Assembly (NCBI GenBank): GCA_049670505.1
Contig: JBATTK010000041.1
Coordinates: 1 to 64,000, forward strand
Direction of reading: 5' to 3'
Source of the DNA: JBATTK01 sp049670505
Lineage (GTDB): Bacteria > Bacteroidota > Bacteroidia > Flavobacteriales > Flavobacteriaceae
Length of the DNA stretch: 64,000 nucleotides
Shown: in pieces, positions 42,128 through 50,706 of the stretch
How positions within the stretch are numbered: position 1 is the first letter of the stretch
Layout: every line of letters starts with the position of its first letter
Notes under the pieces: model-generated
Told to the model about the DNA's origin: nothing
Seen by the model: only the letters and a program-made list of their open reading frames with translations
The model's database searches: none
Program-made: the position numbers and the translations under genes

Positions 42128-42214
42128 ATGGATAATTACATCATTTTTTTGGTGATTTATGGTACCTTATTATTATTCTCGTATGGAGTAGTAAGAACTT
42201 ACCTGAAGAAATAA
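42128..42214 (+). CDS. membrane micropeptide, family member 3 (28 aa)
   Basis: It starts MDNYIIFLVIYGTLLLFS and ends VVRTYLKK, exactly the length of member 2 (28 aa). The shared pattern is MD-x-Y-I-x-x-L-x-x-Y-x-x-L and a terminal KK. One hydrophobic helix, basic C-terminus. A weak hairpin with a T-run follows (CCCGA / TTGGG, 42245-42271) and could end the transcript. Confidence 0.55.
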   Translation: MDNYIIFLVIYGTLLLFSYGVVRTYLKK

Positions 42215-42349
42215 ATTTTTATCGCCGTAAAAGTTCCCTGGAATCCCGATTCATAAGTTGGGTGTTTTTTTATTGCCCATTTCGAAAAATAATAGGTCAT
42301 CCTAGCTCGCTTGTTAATATATCGTATATATCTTATCTAAATAAAATGT

Positions 42350-42377
42350 AAAAACCCAAGTAAATACTTGGGTTTTT
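42350..42377. terminator. bidirectional terminator, serves nrdA
   Basis: 13-bp stem AAAAACCCAAGTA / TACTTGGGTTTTT, 35 bp downstream of the nrdA stop codon on the minus strand. It can also end plus-strand transcription from the micropeptide genes. Confidence 0.9.
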
Positions 42378-42412
42378 AAAAAAATATCTTACTTCCTTAA
42401 TCGATACCTACG

Positions 42413-44902
42413 CTAAGATCCACACATTAAACAGTCATCATCCGCTTGGCCTTCCTTGGCGCGTGCAATCATTTCTTTCATTTCCTGTGGGGACATTGGC
42501 TGTACATCCGCTTCCTGCTGTTGAGCCATAGGCGTAGTCTCCACCTGTATAGCTGTTGCGGCTTCCACACTAGGCGGTTTCGCCGCACTTATTTCGGCTT
42601 CCGCAGCTATACTAATAGGTACTTCCTTTTTCTTTGTATTGTCCAAAGTAAATTTAATTGCATCAACGGCTGCCTTGGTACGTAAATAGTACATCCCCGT
42701 TTTTAGGCCACTCTTCCATGCATAAAAGTGCATAGAGGTCAACTTACCATAATTGGCATTTTCCATAAACAGGTTAAGGGATTGACTTTGATCGATGAAA
42801 TATCCCCGTTGTCTACTCATGTCTATAATGTCCTTCATACTCAATTCCCAGACAGTCTTGTATAGTTCCTTTATATCTTCCGGTATGATATCTATATGTT
42901 GTATAGAACCGTTGGCCCGCATCAATTCTTGTTTTAAGTTCTCGTTCCACAGTCCTAATTTCACCAAATCTTCCAACAAATGTTTATTTACTACAATAAA
43001 CTCTCCCGAAAGCACCCTGCGGGTATAAATATTGGAAGTATAGGGCTCAAAACATTCATTGTTCCCTAATATTTGGGATGTGGAAGCTGTTGGCATTGGG
43101 GCTACTAGCAAAGAGTTCCTTACCCCGTTCTTCTTAACGCTTTTACGTAATTTCCCCCAGTCCCAACGTCCTGAAAGTTCTTCATCCTTGATTCCCCAAA
43201 GGTTGTGCTGAAACTCACCTTGGGAAATAGGCGAACCTTCATAGGAAGAATAGGTTCCTTCTTCCTTGGCCGCTTCCATAGATGCTGTAACGGCGGCAAA
43301 GTACAGAGTTTCAAAAATTTCCTGGTTCAACTGTTTGGCCTCATCGCTGGTAAATGGCAAACGTAGCATTATAAAAGCATCGGCCAATCCCTGTACACCC
43401 AATCCAATAGGCCTATGTCGTATATTGGAGTTTTCGGCCTCTTTTACCGGATAGTAGTTTCTATCTATTACTTTATTGAGGTTTTTTGTAACTCGTTTGG
43501 TAACCTTAAAAAGTTCCTTATGATCAAACTCCCCGTTCTTTATGAACATAGGTAGGGCAATAGATGCCAAATTACACACGGCCACCTCGTCTGGAGAGGT
43601 ATACTCCAATATCTCCGTACATAGGTTGGATGAACGGATGGTCCCCAAATTCTTTTGATTGCTCTTACGGTTGGCGGCGTCTTTGTACAACATATATGGC
43701 GTACCGGTCTCTATCTGGGATTCCAGGATTTTTTCCCAAAGCTCACGTGCTTTAACGGTCTTACGCCCTTTGCCCTCCGCTTCATACTTTAAGTATAGTT
43801 TTTCAAACTCTTCACTGTGATTGGAGAACAATCCTGTACATTCGTTAGGACACATTAAGGTCCAGTTTTCATTGGCCTCTACTCTTCTCATAAACAAATC
43901 GGGAATCCACATGGCATAAAACAGATCGCGTGCGCGCATTTCTTCCTTCCCATGGTTTTTCTTCAGATCCAAGAAATCGTAGATATCGGCGTGCCAAGGT
44001 TCCACATAAACTGCAAAACTGCCTTTACGTTTTCCACCGCCCTGATCTACATAACGGGCAGTATCGTTAAATACCCGTAACATGGGCACGATTCCGTTAG
44101 AGGTTCCGTTGGTCCCTGCAATATATGATCCTGTAGCCCTAACGTTATGGATAGATAATCCTATACCACCGGCAGATTGCGAAATCTTGGCCGTTTGTTT
44201 TAATGTATCATAGATACCATCGATACTATCGTCCTTCATGGCCAGCAAAAAACAAGAGGACATTTGTGGTTTTGGTGTACCTGAATTGAACAGGGTTGGT
44301 GTGGCGTGGGTAAAATATTTTTTGGACATAAGCTCGTAGGTCTCTATAACCGAATCCAGATCGTCCAAATGAATCCCTACGGAAACCCGCATCAACATAT
44401 GTTGGGGGCGTTCTACTATCTTACCGTTCAATTTTAGAAGATAGGAACGTTCCAAGGTTTTAAAACCGAAATAATCATAGCCAAAATCCCGGTTGTATAT
44501 AATGGTAGAATCCAGCTTTTCCGCATTCTCTGAAATCACTTTGTAAACCTCATCGGATAAAAGCGGGGCTTTTTTACCCGTTCTTGGATTTATGTACTCA
44601 AATAAATCCTTCATGGTCTCCGAAAAGGATTTTTTGGTGTTTTTATGCAGATTGGAAACGGAAATCCGAGCTGCAAGTTTTGCATAATCCGGATGACTGG
44701 TGGTCATAGTTGCGGCGATTTCGGCAGCCAGATTATCCAATTCAGATGTAGTAACCCCATCATACAGGCCTTCTATGACCCGCATAGTGACCTTTAGGGG
44801 ATCTACCAGCTCATTGAGGCCATAACATAACTTTCTTACCCTAGCGGTAATCTTGTCGAACATTATCAGCTCTTTTCTTCCGTCTCTTTTTACTACATAC
44901 AT
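42413..44902 (-). CDS. nrdA: ribonucleoside-diphosphate reductase, alpha (catalytic) subunit, class I
   Basis: 829 aa. It reduces ribonucleotides to deoxyribonucleotides with the radical from NrdB. The N-terminal ATP-cone (about 1-90; YVVKRDGRKELIMFDKITARVRKLCYG) allows allosteric control by ATP/dATP. The barrel has CNLASIALPMF (active-site Cys) and PMPTASTSQILGNNECFEPYTSNIYTRRV. After an Ala/Pro/Gln-rich linker (about 755-815) comes the C-terminal thioredoxin-accessible pair in CLMCGS. It is downstream of nrdB with 127 bp between, on the same strand. Confidence 0.97.
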   Translation of the reverse strand: MYVVKRDGRKELIMFDKITARVRKLCYGLNELVDPLKVTMRVIEGLYDGVTTSELDNLAAEIAATMTTSHPDYAKLAARISVSNLHKNTKKSFSETMKDLFEYINPRTGKKAPLLSDEVYKVISENAEKLDSTIIYNRDFGYDYFGFKTLERSYLLKLNGKIVERPQHMLMRVSVGIHLDDLDSVIETYELMSKKYFTHATPTLFNSGTPKPQMSSCFLLAMKDDSIDGIYDTLKQTAKISQSAGGIGLSIHNVRATGSYIAGTNGTSNGIVPMLRVFNDTARYVDQGGGKRKGSFAVYVEPWHADIYDFLDLKKNHGKEEMRARDLFYAMWIPDLFMRRVEANENWTLMCPNECTGLFSNHSEEFEKLYLKYEAEGKGRKTVKARELWEKILESQIETGTPYMLYKDAANRKSNQKNLGTIRSSNLCTEILEYTSPDEVAVCNLASIALPMFIKNGEFDHKELFKVTKRVTKNLNKVIDRNYYPVKEAENSNIRHRPIGLGVQGLADAFIMLRLPFTSDEAKQLNQEIFETLYFAAVTASMEAAKEEGTYSSYEGSPISQGEFQHNLWGIKDEELSGRWDWGKLRKSVKKNGVRNSLLVAPMPTASTSQILGNNECFEPYTSNIYTRRVLSGEFIVVNKHLLEDLVKLGLWNENLKQELMRANGSIQHIDIIPEDIKELYKTVWELSMKDIIDMSRQRGYFIDQSQSLNLFMENANYGKLTSMHFYAWKSGLKTGMYYLRTKAAVDAIKFTLDNTKKKEVPISIAAEAEISAAKPPSVEAATAIQVETTPMAQQQEADVQPMSPQEMKEMIARAKEGQADDDCLMCGS

Positions 44903-45029
44903 GTGCTACGCTTATTTTAGTGATTTGTTGGTTAAATGAAGTTTCTTACTACTGAAAAACTTAACAATTTGCTTTTGAAGAGGTAAAAACTCTTCGCACA
45001 AAGATTGGATAGGCCAAATGATGCTTTTC

Positions 45030-46016
45030 CTAGAAATCGGCGTCAAAACTTATTTTCTGGGAGTCCGTATCTTTTTCCTTGTTCAATACTCCTGCCTTTT
45101 GATATTCAGAAACCCTTTTCTCGAAGAAATTGGTCTTGCCCTGAAGGGAAATCATATCCATAAAGTCAAACGGATTCGTAGAATTATAAACTTTATCGCA
45201 TTCAAGTTCCACCAATAAACGATCCGTAACAAATTCCAGATATTGTGTCATAAGCTTAGAATTCATACCGATAAGACTTACAGGTAACGATTCCGTAATG
45301 AACTCTCGCTCAATATCCAAGGCATTGGTCAAAATTTGAGTGATTCGTTCCTTGGGCACTTTATTGACCAAATGCTTGTTATGAAGATGCACGGCATAGT
45401 CACAGTGCATACCTTCGTCCCGGGATATCAACTCATTGGAAAAAGTAAGTCCGGGCATCAAACCTCTTTTCTTTAACCAGAAAATAGAGCAAAAAGCTCC
45501 TGAAAAGAAGATACCTTCTACAGCGGCAAAAGCGATCAAGCGCTCGGCGAAACTTGGGGAATCAATCCAATTTAAAGCCCAATCCGCCTTTTTCTTGATA
45601 GCCGGAAAGTTTTCTAAAGCCTTGAACAGCACGTTTTTTTCCTTTTCGTCCTTCACGTAAGTATCTATCAACAGGGAATACGTTTCCGAGTGGATGTTCT
45701 CCATCATTATCTGAAAACCATAGAAGAATTTTGCTTCTGCATATTGCACTTCGCTCACAAAATTCTCCGCAAGGTTTTCGTTGACAATTCCGTCCGATGC
45801 CGCAAAAAACGCAAGTATATGCTTTACAAAATAACGTTCGTCCTCGCTGAGCTTGTTGTTCCAATCCGATAAATCCTGGTGCAGGTCTATTTCTTCAGCC
45901 GTCCAAAAACACGCCTCGCATTTTTTGTACCACTCCCATAAATCGTGATGTTTAATAGGGAATATTACAAATCTATCTTCATTCTCCTCTAAAATGGGCT
46001 CTACTGCTGTTGACAT
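45030..46016 (-). CDS. nrdB: ribonucleoside-diphosphate reductase, beta (radical) subunit, class I
   Basis: 328 aa. It resembles the eukaryote-type R2: EEIDLHQDLSDW (first Asp ligand, D44), FYGFQIMMENIHSETYSLLIDTY. In this motif E106 and H109 are iron ligands and Y113 takes the place of the radical tyrosine (Y177 in mouse R2). The later ligands are in AAVEGIFFSGAFCSIFW and SRDEGMHCDYAVHLH. All radical-site residues I can check are present, so it should form a standard tyrosyl-radical diiron protein. It is first in the nrdBA operon, with an unusually long leader region (over 200 bp) before it. Confidence 0.97.
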   Translation of the reverse strand: MSTAVEPILEENEDRFVIFPIKHHDLWEWYKKCEACFWTAEEIDLHQDLSDWNNKLSEDERYFVKHILAFFAASDGIVNENLAENFVSEVQYAEAKFFYGFQIMMENIHSETYSLLIDTYVKDEKEKNVLFKALENFPAIKKKADWALNWIDSPSFAERLIAFAAVEGIFFSGAFCSIFWLKKRGLMPGLTFSNELISRDEGMHCDYAVHLHNKHLVNKVPKERITQILTNALDIEREFITESLPVSLIGMNSKLMTQYLEFVTDRLLVELECDKVYNSTNPFDFMDMISLQGKTNFFEKRVSEYQKAGVLNKEKDTDSQKISFDADF

Positions 46017-46202
46017 GGTTTTCTGTAGTTTTAAAATTAATGTGTCGGGTGAAAATTACCTATTGGTAGGGACCCACAAAGATTGGAAAATGTGGCCAAT
46101 TTCTAAAGCATGTTTTATGTTTTAAATCACAAAGTTTTTAACACAAGGTGTTGAAATCTAGCTTCGCAAGTGATGTTCATTGCCATTGCCAAAGAATTGG
46201 AT

Positions 46203-46224
46203 TTTACCTTAATTTTACATTGAA
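46203..46224. promoter_or_regulatory. 11-bp direct repeat pair (Pho-box-like)
   Basis: TTTACCTTAAT at 46203 and TTTACATTGAA at 46214, the same motif and period as before the two YwqK-like genes. It lies 187 bp upstream of nrdB and just downstream of the minus-strand terminator at 46242. Confidence 0.35.
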
Positions 46225-46233
46225 GTTGAACAG

Positions 46234-46277
46234 AAAAAAACAAACCAAGAGGTATAAAAAAGTATACTTCTTGGTTT
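46234..46277 (-). terminator. minus-strand terminator without an adjacent gene
   Basis: Stem AAACCAAGAGGTATA / TATACTTCTTGGTTT (one wobble pair) with a six-base loop. On the minus strand it is followed by G and seven T. The nearest upstream minus-strand gene ends at 46788, so about 500 nt of unexplained transcript would precede it. Confidence 0.75.
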
Positions 46278-46485
46278 ATTAAAATATGATGGGATATACC
46301 CCGTTCTTAAGATAATTATGATACCGCCAAACCTGTACGGCCCGTCCAATGAATCAAAATTTATAATCACTAAAATTGAACACGCTGATTTAGGTAGTTC
46401 CCCCGAAACCTAGTAATCGAGCAGATTTCCCTAACAAACAAGTTGGTAAGGTCGTTCAAATTTAGTAGTAATTTCACCGGTTAGG

Positions 46486-46562
46486 ACTGTTTATTGAACA
46501 GTGGCGTGCCTTATCTTTAACACGCCGCTCCTTTGACCGTACTGCGGTCCGGCGGTTTCCAT
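46486..46562 (-). ncRNA. GC-rich structured patch, candidate RNA or micropeptide
   Basis: Three hairpins lie in 70 bp: ACTGTT-N5-AACAGT (46486-46502), GGCGTG-N12-CACGCC (46503-46526) and GACCG-N5-CGGTC (46535-46549). An outer pair, CGCCG (46523-46527) / CGGCG (46550-46554), competes with the second stem. The patch is visibly more GC-rich than the AT-rich flanks. The same bases hold a 23-codon minus-strand frame from ATG 46562 to TAA 46491, ending in GVLKIRHATVQ. I recognise neither an RNA family nor a protein. In the remainder of the 46017-46787 gap I see no gene. Confidence 0.35.
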
Positions 46563-46787
46563 AATATAGTTACTGGTTACTCATCATATTCATGTTTTTT
46601 GTTTAGCATTTGAATCCATAACACCAAAACAACATAACTGGCGTATATGTAAGGATAAACGCCTAATAACGGGGGAGTATAGCAAAAATAGGTTTTTTTT
46701 ATTCATTAACCGACATTAAACAAAAAAAGACATGCCCGTTAAAAAGCTTCAACAAAACGAAAGCAACCCCCCATATTATTATTCATT

Positions 46788-47357
46788 TCATTTAGACTCC
46801 TGTTTTTGTTTCAATGCTATAAAATTGCCGCTCATATATACGCGTTGTCCTTTTGAATTCTTTAGATTAACCTTTATATTACCGCTCATGGTATGCTTGT
46901 CCAAATACGTAATAGCCAGTACTCCTTTATCCGCAAAGAAAGGTAGTTCGCCCATTCTCTTCACATTGGCAAACCCGAATACCCCATCGAAATAATTTAG
47001 AAATCCATCGATATCCTTTGCAACCTTATATCTCCCTAATGCTATTTTTTTGGATTCGCCTTGTTTGGACACCAAAAATCCCATAGAATGTTGAAAATCC
47101 TTCTCCTTATTTCTTAGGTCCAGCTTTAAAGTGGCATAGGAAGTTCCATTACTAGAGGTTTCCGTAGCGGTTTCAAAATAGATTTTTCCTTTTAGTTTTG
47201 AGTTAAAGTCACCTGTCAGCTTAATTTCATAAGTGCCGTTAGACAATTCCGATCCCGAGTTTTCCAATTGTCTTGAATAGGGCGTATACGAAGTACATAT
47301 AAAAAGAACAGCTGCCCAAAAACTCTGTTTTACGATCCTAGTGGTTAGATATGACAT
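46788..47357 (-). CDS. hypothetical secreted protein (189 aa)
   Basis: Start chosen at 47357 (MSYLTTRIVKQSFWAAVLFICTS), which gives a short basic segment and a hydrophobic stretch like a signal peptide; the longer frame begins at 47387. The mature part is beta-rich: NGTYEIKLTGDFNSKLKGKIYFET, YATLKLDLRNKEKD, GVLAITYLDKHTMSGNIKVNLKNSKGQRVYMSGNF. No motif or family is recognised. It is 32 bp downstream of another short gene and probably in the same unit. The function is unknown. Confidence 0.7.
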   Translation of the reverse strand: MSYLTTRIVKQSFWAAVLFICTSYTPYSRQLENSGSELSNGTYEIKLTGDFNSKLKGKIYFETATETSSNGTSYATLKLDLRNKEKDFQHSMGFLVSKQGESKKIALGRYKVAKDIDGFLNYFDGVFGFANVKRMGELPFFADKGVLAITYLDKHTMSGNIKVNLKNSKGQRVYMSGNFIALKQKQESK

Positions 47358-47389
47358 GGTGTGGTAGGTTTTAGATTTTTTAAGCATTT

Positions 47390-47569
47390 CTATTCCTTAA
47401 TACGGGTTTCTTTGGAAATCTCCCCCTCCGCCAATAAATCAAAGTTTTCGTTTCCCTCAATGGCAAACTTATTATCGGCTCCGGGAATTGTCTGGTTGGT
47501 TTTATCCGTTAAAACCGCTAAGAGTATCGTAATGACCAAAATGGCAAATAGAAGTATACATTTTTTCAT
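47390..47569 (-). CDS. small single-span membrane or secreted protein (59 aa)
   Basis: The ATG at 47569 gives KKCILLFAILVITILLAVLTD, one hydrophobic helix near the N-terminus, then a polar acidic tail (NQTIPGADNKFAIEGNENFDLLAEGEISKETRIKE). The frame extends upstream to 47668, but those residues are basic and unstructured, so the later start is preferred. No known family. It is probably co-transcribed with the secreted protein downstream. Confidence 0.55.
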   Translation of the reverse strand: MKKCILLFAILVITILLAVLTDKTNQTIPGADNKFAIEGNENFDLLAEGEISKETRIKE

Positions 47570-47985
47570 AACTCTGGTTTTTAGTGTTCTCCGAAAATTA
47601 CCTTTAAGTGAAAAAGTTTTTAGACTATCCATGATTCTTAGGCCATATCTAGTTTTAAACGCTATCAAAGCATGTACTAAATTAGAATGATCGTTGCCAT
47701 CCTAATTCGGTAGATGTATGGATGGTAATAAAAGTTGTGTAAATGGCACGAAAAAAATAAGGCCTGTTAAATACAATACATATAACTGATTATCATAGTG
47801 TTACATTTTAGAATTGTTGCTGATTTTTGTAAAATAAAAGCTACATAACCGTGAAAAAATACTACATCACTTCTTGTTTTACATATTTTCCTACCAATTA
47901 TACGTGAAATTACCCCATCGGTACATTTTTTTTGAACGAGCCCGACCATTACTATTATTTTTGATTAACTTGACCCTTTTAGTAT
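47570..47985. other. 416-bp divergent intergenic region
   Basis: It lies between the minus-strand gene 47569 and the plus-strand LytTR regulator. It is AT-rich, with a partial match (GGCCTGTTAA, 47761-47770) to the end of the MITE-like element. I see no gene, terminator or strong dyad in it. Confidence 0.5.
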
Positions 47986-48720
47986 ATGTTAGAAGCTGTA
48001 ATAGTAGATGATGAAATTAAGGCCCTTCAAAGCCTTTCTTGGGAGTTGACGAATTTTAGCGATGAAATTAACGTTGTTGCCTCTTTCACCGACCCATTTG
48101 AAGCCTTGGCCCATCTGGAAAAAAACTCACCGGATTGTCTTTTTTTGGATATAGAAATGCCTACTATGGACGGTTTTCAGTTTATTCAAAAATTAACGAA
48201 TAAAAACTTCCCCGTGGTCATTACCACGGCATATAACCAATATGCCATAAAAGCGCTTAAAAACGAGGCTATCGATTATCTTCTAAAACCGATTGACACA
48301 GACGATTTAAAGGACACTATAGTTAAGATAAGAAAATATAATTCCCGAAATTATACTGCAGAAAAATTGGAGAAAATTTTATTGAATTTCAATTCCAATT
48401 CCATCCACAAGAAGATAACCATAAATACGGATGGCAAGCTTATTTTTCTGGAGAGCGATGATATTCTTTATGCCGAATCGGACGGAAACTACAGTACTAT
48501 TTATTTGGCCGACGGACATAAAATTGTACTTACCAAGAAGCTGAAAGAGGTTAACGAGCTCTTGCCCAAGGAGTCCTTTTTCAGGATACATAATTCCTAC
48601 ATCATCAACCTTAACAAAATAAAAGAATTCCTTAAGACAGATGGATATGTTATTTTACAATCCAATCACAAAATACCGGTCTCCAGACAAAAAAAGTCCG
48701 ATTTTTTGGATATGCTATAA
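47986..48720 (+). CDS. LytTR-type response regulator
   Basis: 244 aa. Receiver domain about 1-120: acidic pocket D8-D9, phospho-acceptor D55 in CLFLDIEMPTMDGF, the Thr/Lys switch positions in VVITTAYNQYAIKALKNEAIDYLLKP. LytTR DNA-binding domain about 140-244 (LIFLESDDILYAESDGNYSTIYLADGHK, FFRIHNSYIINLNKIKEF). It pairs with the histidine kinase 9 bp downstream, forming a LytS/LytR-type two-component system. No candidate target promoter with the usual LytTR direct repeats was identified. Confidence 0.95.
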   Translation: MLEAVIVDDEIKALQSLSWELTNFSDEINVVASFTDPFEALAHLEKNSPDCLFLDIEMPTMDGFQFIQKLTNKNFPVVITTAYNQYAIKALKNEAIDYLLKPIDTDDLKDTIVKIRKYNSRNYTAEKLEKILLNFNSNSIHKKITINTDGKLIFLESDDILYAESDGNYSTIYLADGHKIVLTKKLKEVNELLPKESFFRIHNSYIINLNKIKEFLKTDGYVILQSNHKIPVSRQKKSDFLDML

Positions 48721-48729
48721 CCGATCTTT

Positions 48730-50706
48730 ATGCAATTGTCCCGAATCATTAGGATATTCTTTCAAGAACAAAAATTCTCAACACTTTTCAGGGAAATTTT
48801 CCTTTGCATAGCGTTATTTACATTTTACTACACCAATTCACAGCAAATTCCCGAAAGCTTTAAAAAAACGACCGACAGCCTTATACAGGCAGCACCAAAG
48901 ACCTATAAGGAATTGGATGCCGCCCTTAGGCCGAATCGAAGGGATACCGTTCTAATGCAATATTTCATCGAAACCTCTACTAAAAAGAAATATCTAGACG
49001 GGCTGGCCTATGCCTTTAATCAGTTAGGAACAAAATACCGTAATATTTCAAAGAATCCAGAGGCCGTTAAGATGCACAGAAAGGCCCTTGATATTGCCAC
49101 CGAAGCCGATAATATTGAGTTTAGGATTTTTAGCCTAAACATGTTAGGTGTGGTCTACAGGAGGAACGATGCCATAAAAACGGCCTTGGATTATAACCAA
49201 GAAGCCTTGGAGTTGGCAGAAACCATTGAAAACCCCTCCGAAGGCATAAAAAGAAGCATCAATGTATCCCTTAACAGTATTGGCAATATTTATCACAGCC
49301 TGAAACAATACGATCTAGCGATCGAGCAGTTTAGAAAGTCTTTGAAATTGGAAGAAGAGCTGGGAAACACCCGAGGTTTGGCGATAAATCATCAAAACAT
49401 TGGGGAATGCTATGAAGAACTGGGTCAATTAGAGGAAGCATTACAAAACTATAAGATCGCTTTGGCCTATGATGAGGAAATAGATTCCGAAAGGGGAAAG
49501 GTCATCTGCAAAAATAGTATTGCCCAAATTTATATTAAGCAGGCCCGCCCCAACGATGCCTTGGAAATTCTTGATCCTACCCTAGTAGCATCCCAAGCTA
49601 CCGGAGATATGCACATCACTTCCCTTGTATATATAAACCTGGGCTGGGCATTGATGCAAGTTGAACAATATAAGCAAGCCGAAAATAGGCTTCTTAAAGG
49701 CTTGGAAATAAGCAAAAAATATAATTTCCCAAGAAATATTTCCAAAGCGTATACGCTCTTATCCGAATTATACAATCATAAAAATGATTATAAAAAAGCC
49801 TTTGAATACTACCAACAAGCCGAACTGTTCGATGAAAAGGTCACCAACGAACTCAATTTGCGTTATGTGAACGATATGATCATACGATATGACACGGAAA
49901 AAAAGAGCGGTCAGATCGAAGTACTCGCCAAGGAAAATGAAATTGTTAAACTAAAGCTTCGCAAAAATAGGACTACCTTACTTATTAGTGGCATTGCTCT
50001 TGCCCTACTCGCCGGAATCCTATATATCCTATATCGCCAATACCAACTTAACAATGAAAAAAAATTGTTGACCTTGGAACAAAGTATGTTGCGTAGCCAA
50101 ATGAACCCCCATTTTTTATTCAACTCCTTAAATTCCATCAAACTATATATCATTAACAATGAAAAAAAGAATGCGGTACATTATTTAAACAAGTTTTCCA
50201 AGTTGGTCCGAAAAATCCTGGAAGCGTCCTCCCTAAAGGAAATACCCCTTGCCGAAGAATTGGAAACCGTGGAACTCTACATGAACATTGAGAATATTCG
50301 TTTTTCAAATGAAATTAATTTTCAGATTTTGATCGATGAGGCTATCGATACGCACGCCATAAAAATCCCATCCCTAATTTTGCAACCTTTCTTGGAAAAT
50401 GCGCTATGGCATGGCCTCTCTTCCAAGGAAGGGGAAAAAAGTATAACGCTTCACGTAAACAGGGAAAACGATCGGTTTATAGAAATTTTGATTATCGATA
50501 ATGGCGTTGGAAGGGAAGCTGCCGAAGAAATTAAACAAAGAAAGGTGTTAAAACGAAAATCCGTAGGGATTGAAATTACCAAGGAGCGTTTGACCAATTT
50601 CTCCAAGGATTACGAGAATTCATTTGATGTTCAAATAGTAGATCTGTACGATGAAAACCAAAAAGCCTCCGGCACAAAGATAGTCCTGCATATTCCTACG
50701 GTCTAG
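48730..50706 (+). CDS. TPR-containing sensor histidine kinase (LytS-type His_kinase/HATPase)
   Basis: 658 aa. A hydrophobic N-terminal segment (LCIALFTFYYTNS) places the following sensor region outside the cytoplasm. It has about six TPR units (about 85-370; for example LNSIGNIYHSLKQYDLAIEQFRKSLKLEEELGNTRGLAINHQNIGECYEELGQLEEALQNYKIAL). A transmembrane helix (about 416-438) and a coiled coil follow, then the His_kinase motif QMNPHFLFNSLNSIKLYI with H461 as the phospho-site. The ATPase has LQPFLENALWHG (N-box) and IDNGVGREAA (G1). It overlaps the convergent DUF3109 gene by 11 bp. The signal it senses is unknown. Confidence 0.95.
   Translation: MQLSRIIRIFFQEQKFSTLFREIFLCIALFTFYYTNSQQIPESFKKTTDSLIQAAPKTYKELDAALRPNRRDTVLMQYFIETSTKKKYLDGLAYAFNQLGTKYRNISKNPEAVKMHRKALDIATEADNIEFRIFSLNMLGVVYRRNDAIKTALDYNQEALELAETIENPSEGIKRSINVSLNSIGNIYHSLKQYDLAIEQFRKSLKLEEELGNTRGLAINHQNIGECYEELGQLEEALQNYKIALAYDEEIDSERGKVICKNSIAQIYIKQARPNDALEILDPTLVASQATGDMHITSLVYINLGWALMQVEQYKQAENRLLKGLEISKKYNFPRNISKAYTLLSELYNHKNDYKKAFEYYQQAELFDEKVTNELNLRYVNDMIIRYDTEKKSGQIEVLAKENEIVKLKLRKNRTTLLISGIALALLAGILYILYRQYQLNNEKKLLTLEQSMLRSQMNPHFLFNSLNSIKLYIINNEKKNAVHYLNKFSKLVRKILEASSLKEIPLAEELETVELYMNIENIRFSNEINFQILIDEAIDTHAIKIPSLILQPFLENALWHGLSSKEGEKSITLHVNRENDRFIEILIIDNGVGREAAEEIKQRKVLKRKSVGIEITKERLTNFSKDYENSFDVQIVDLYDENQKASGTKIVLHIPTV

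Noticed and set aside
46136..46165. NrdR box upstream of nrdB
   Set aside because: ACACAAGGTGTTG has weak symmetry, but I found no pair matching the NrdR consensus.
46732..46995. 87-codon plus-strand frame near the hypothetical gene 46788
   Set aside because: Mostly antisense to the 46788-47357 gene and without recognisable features.
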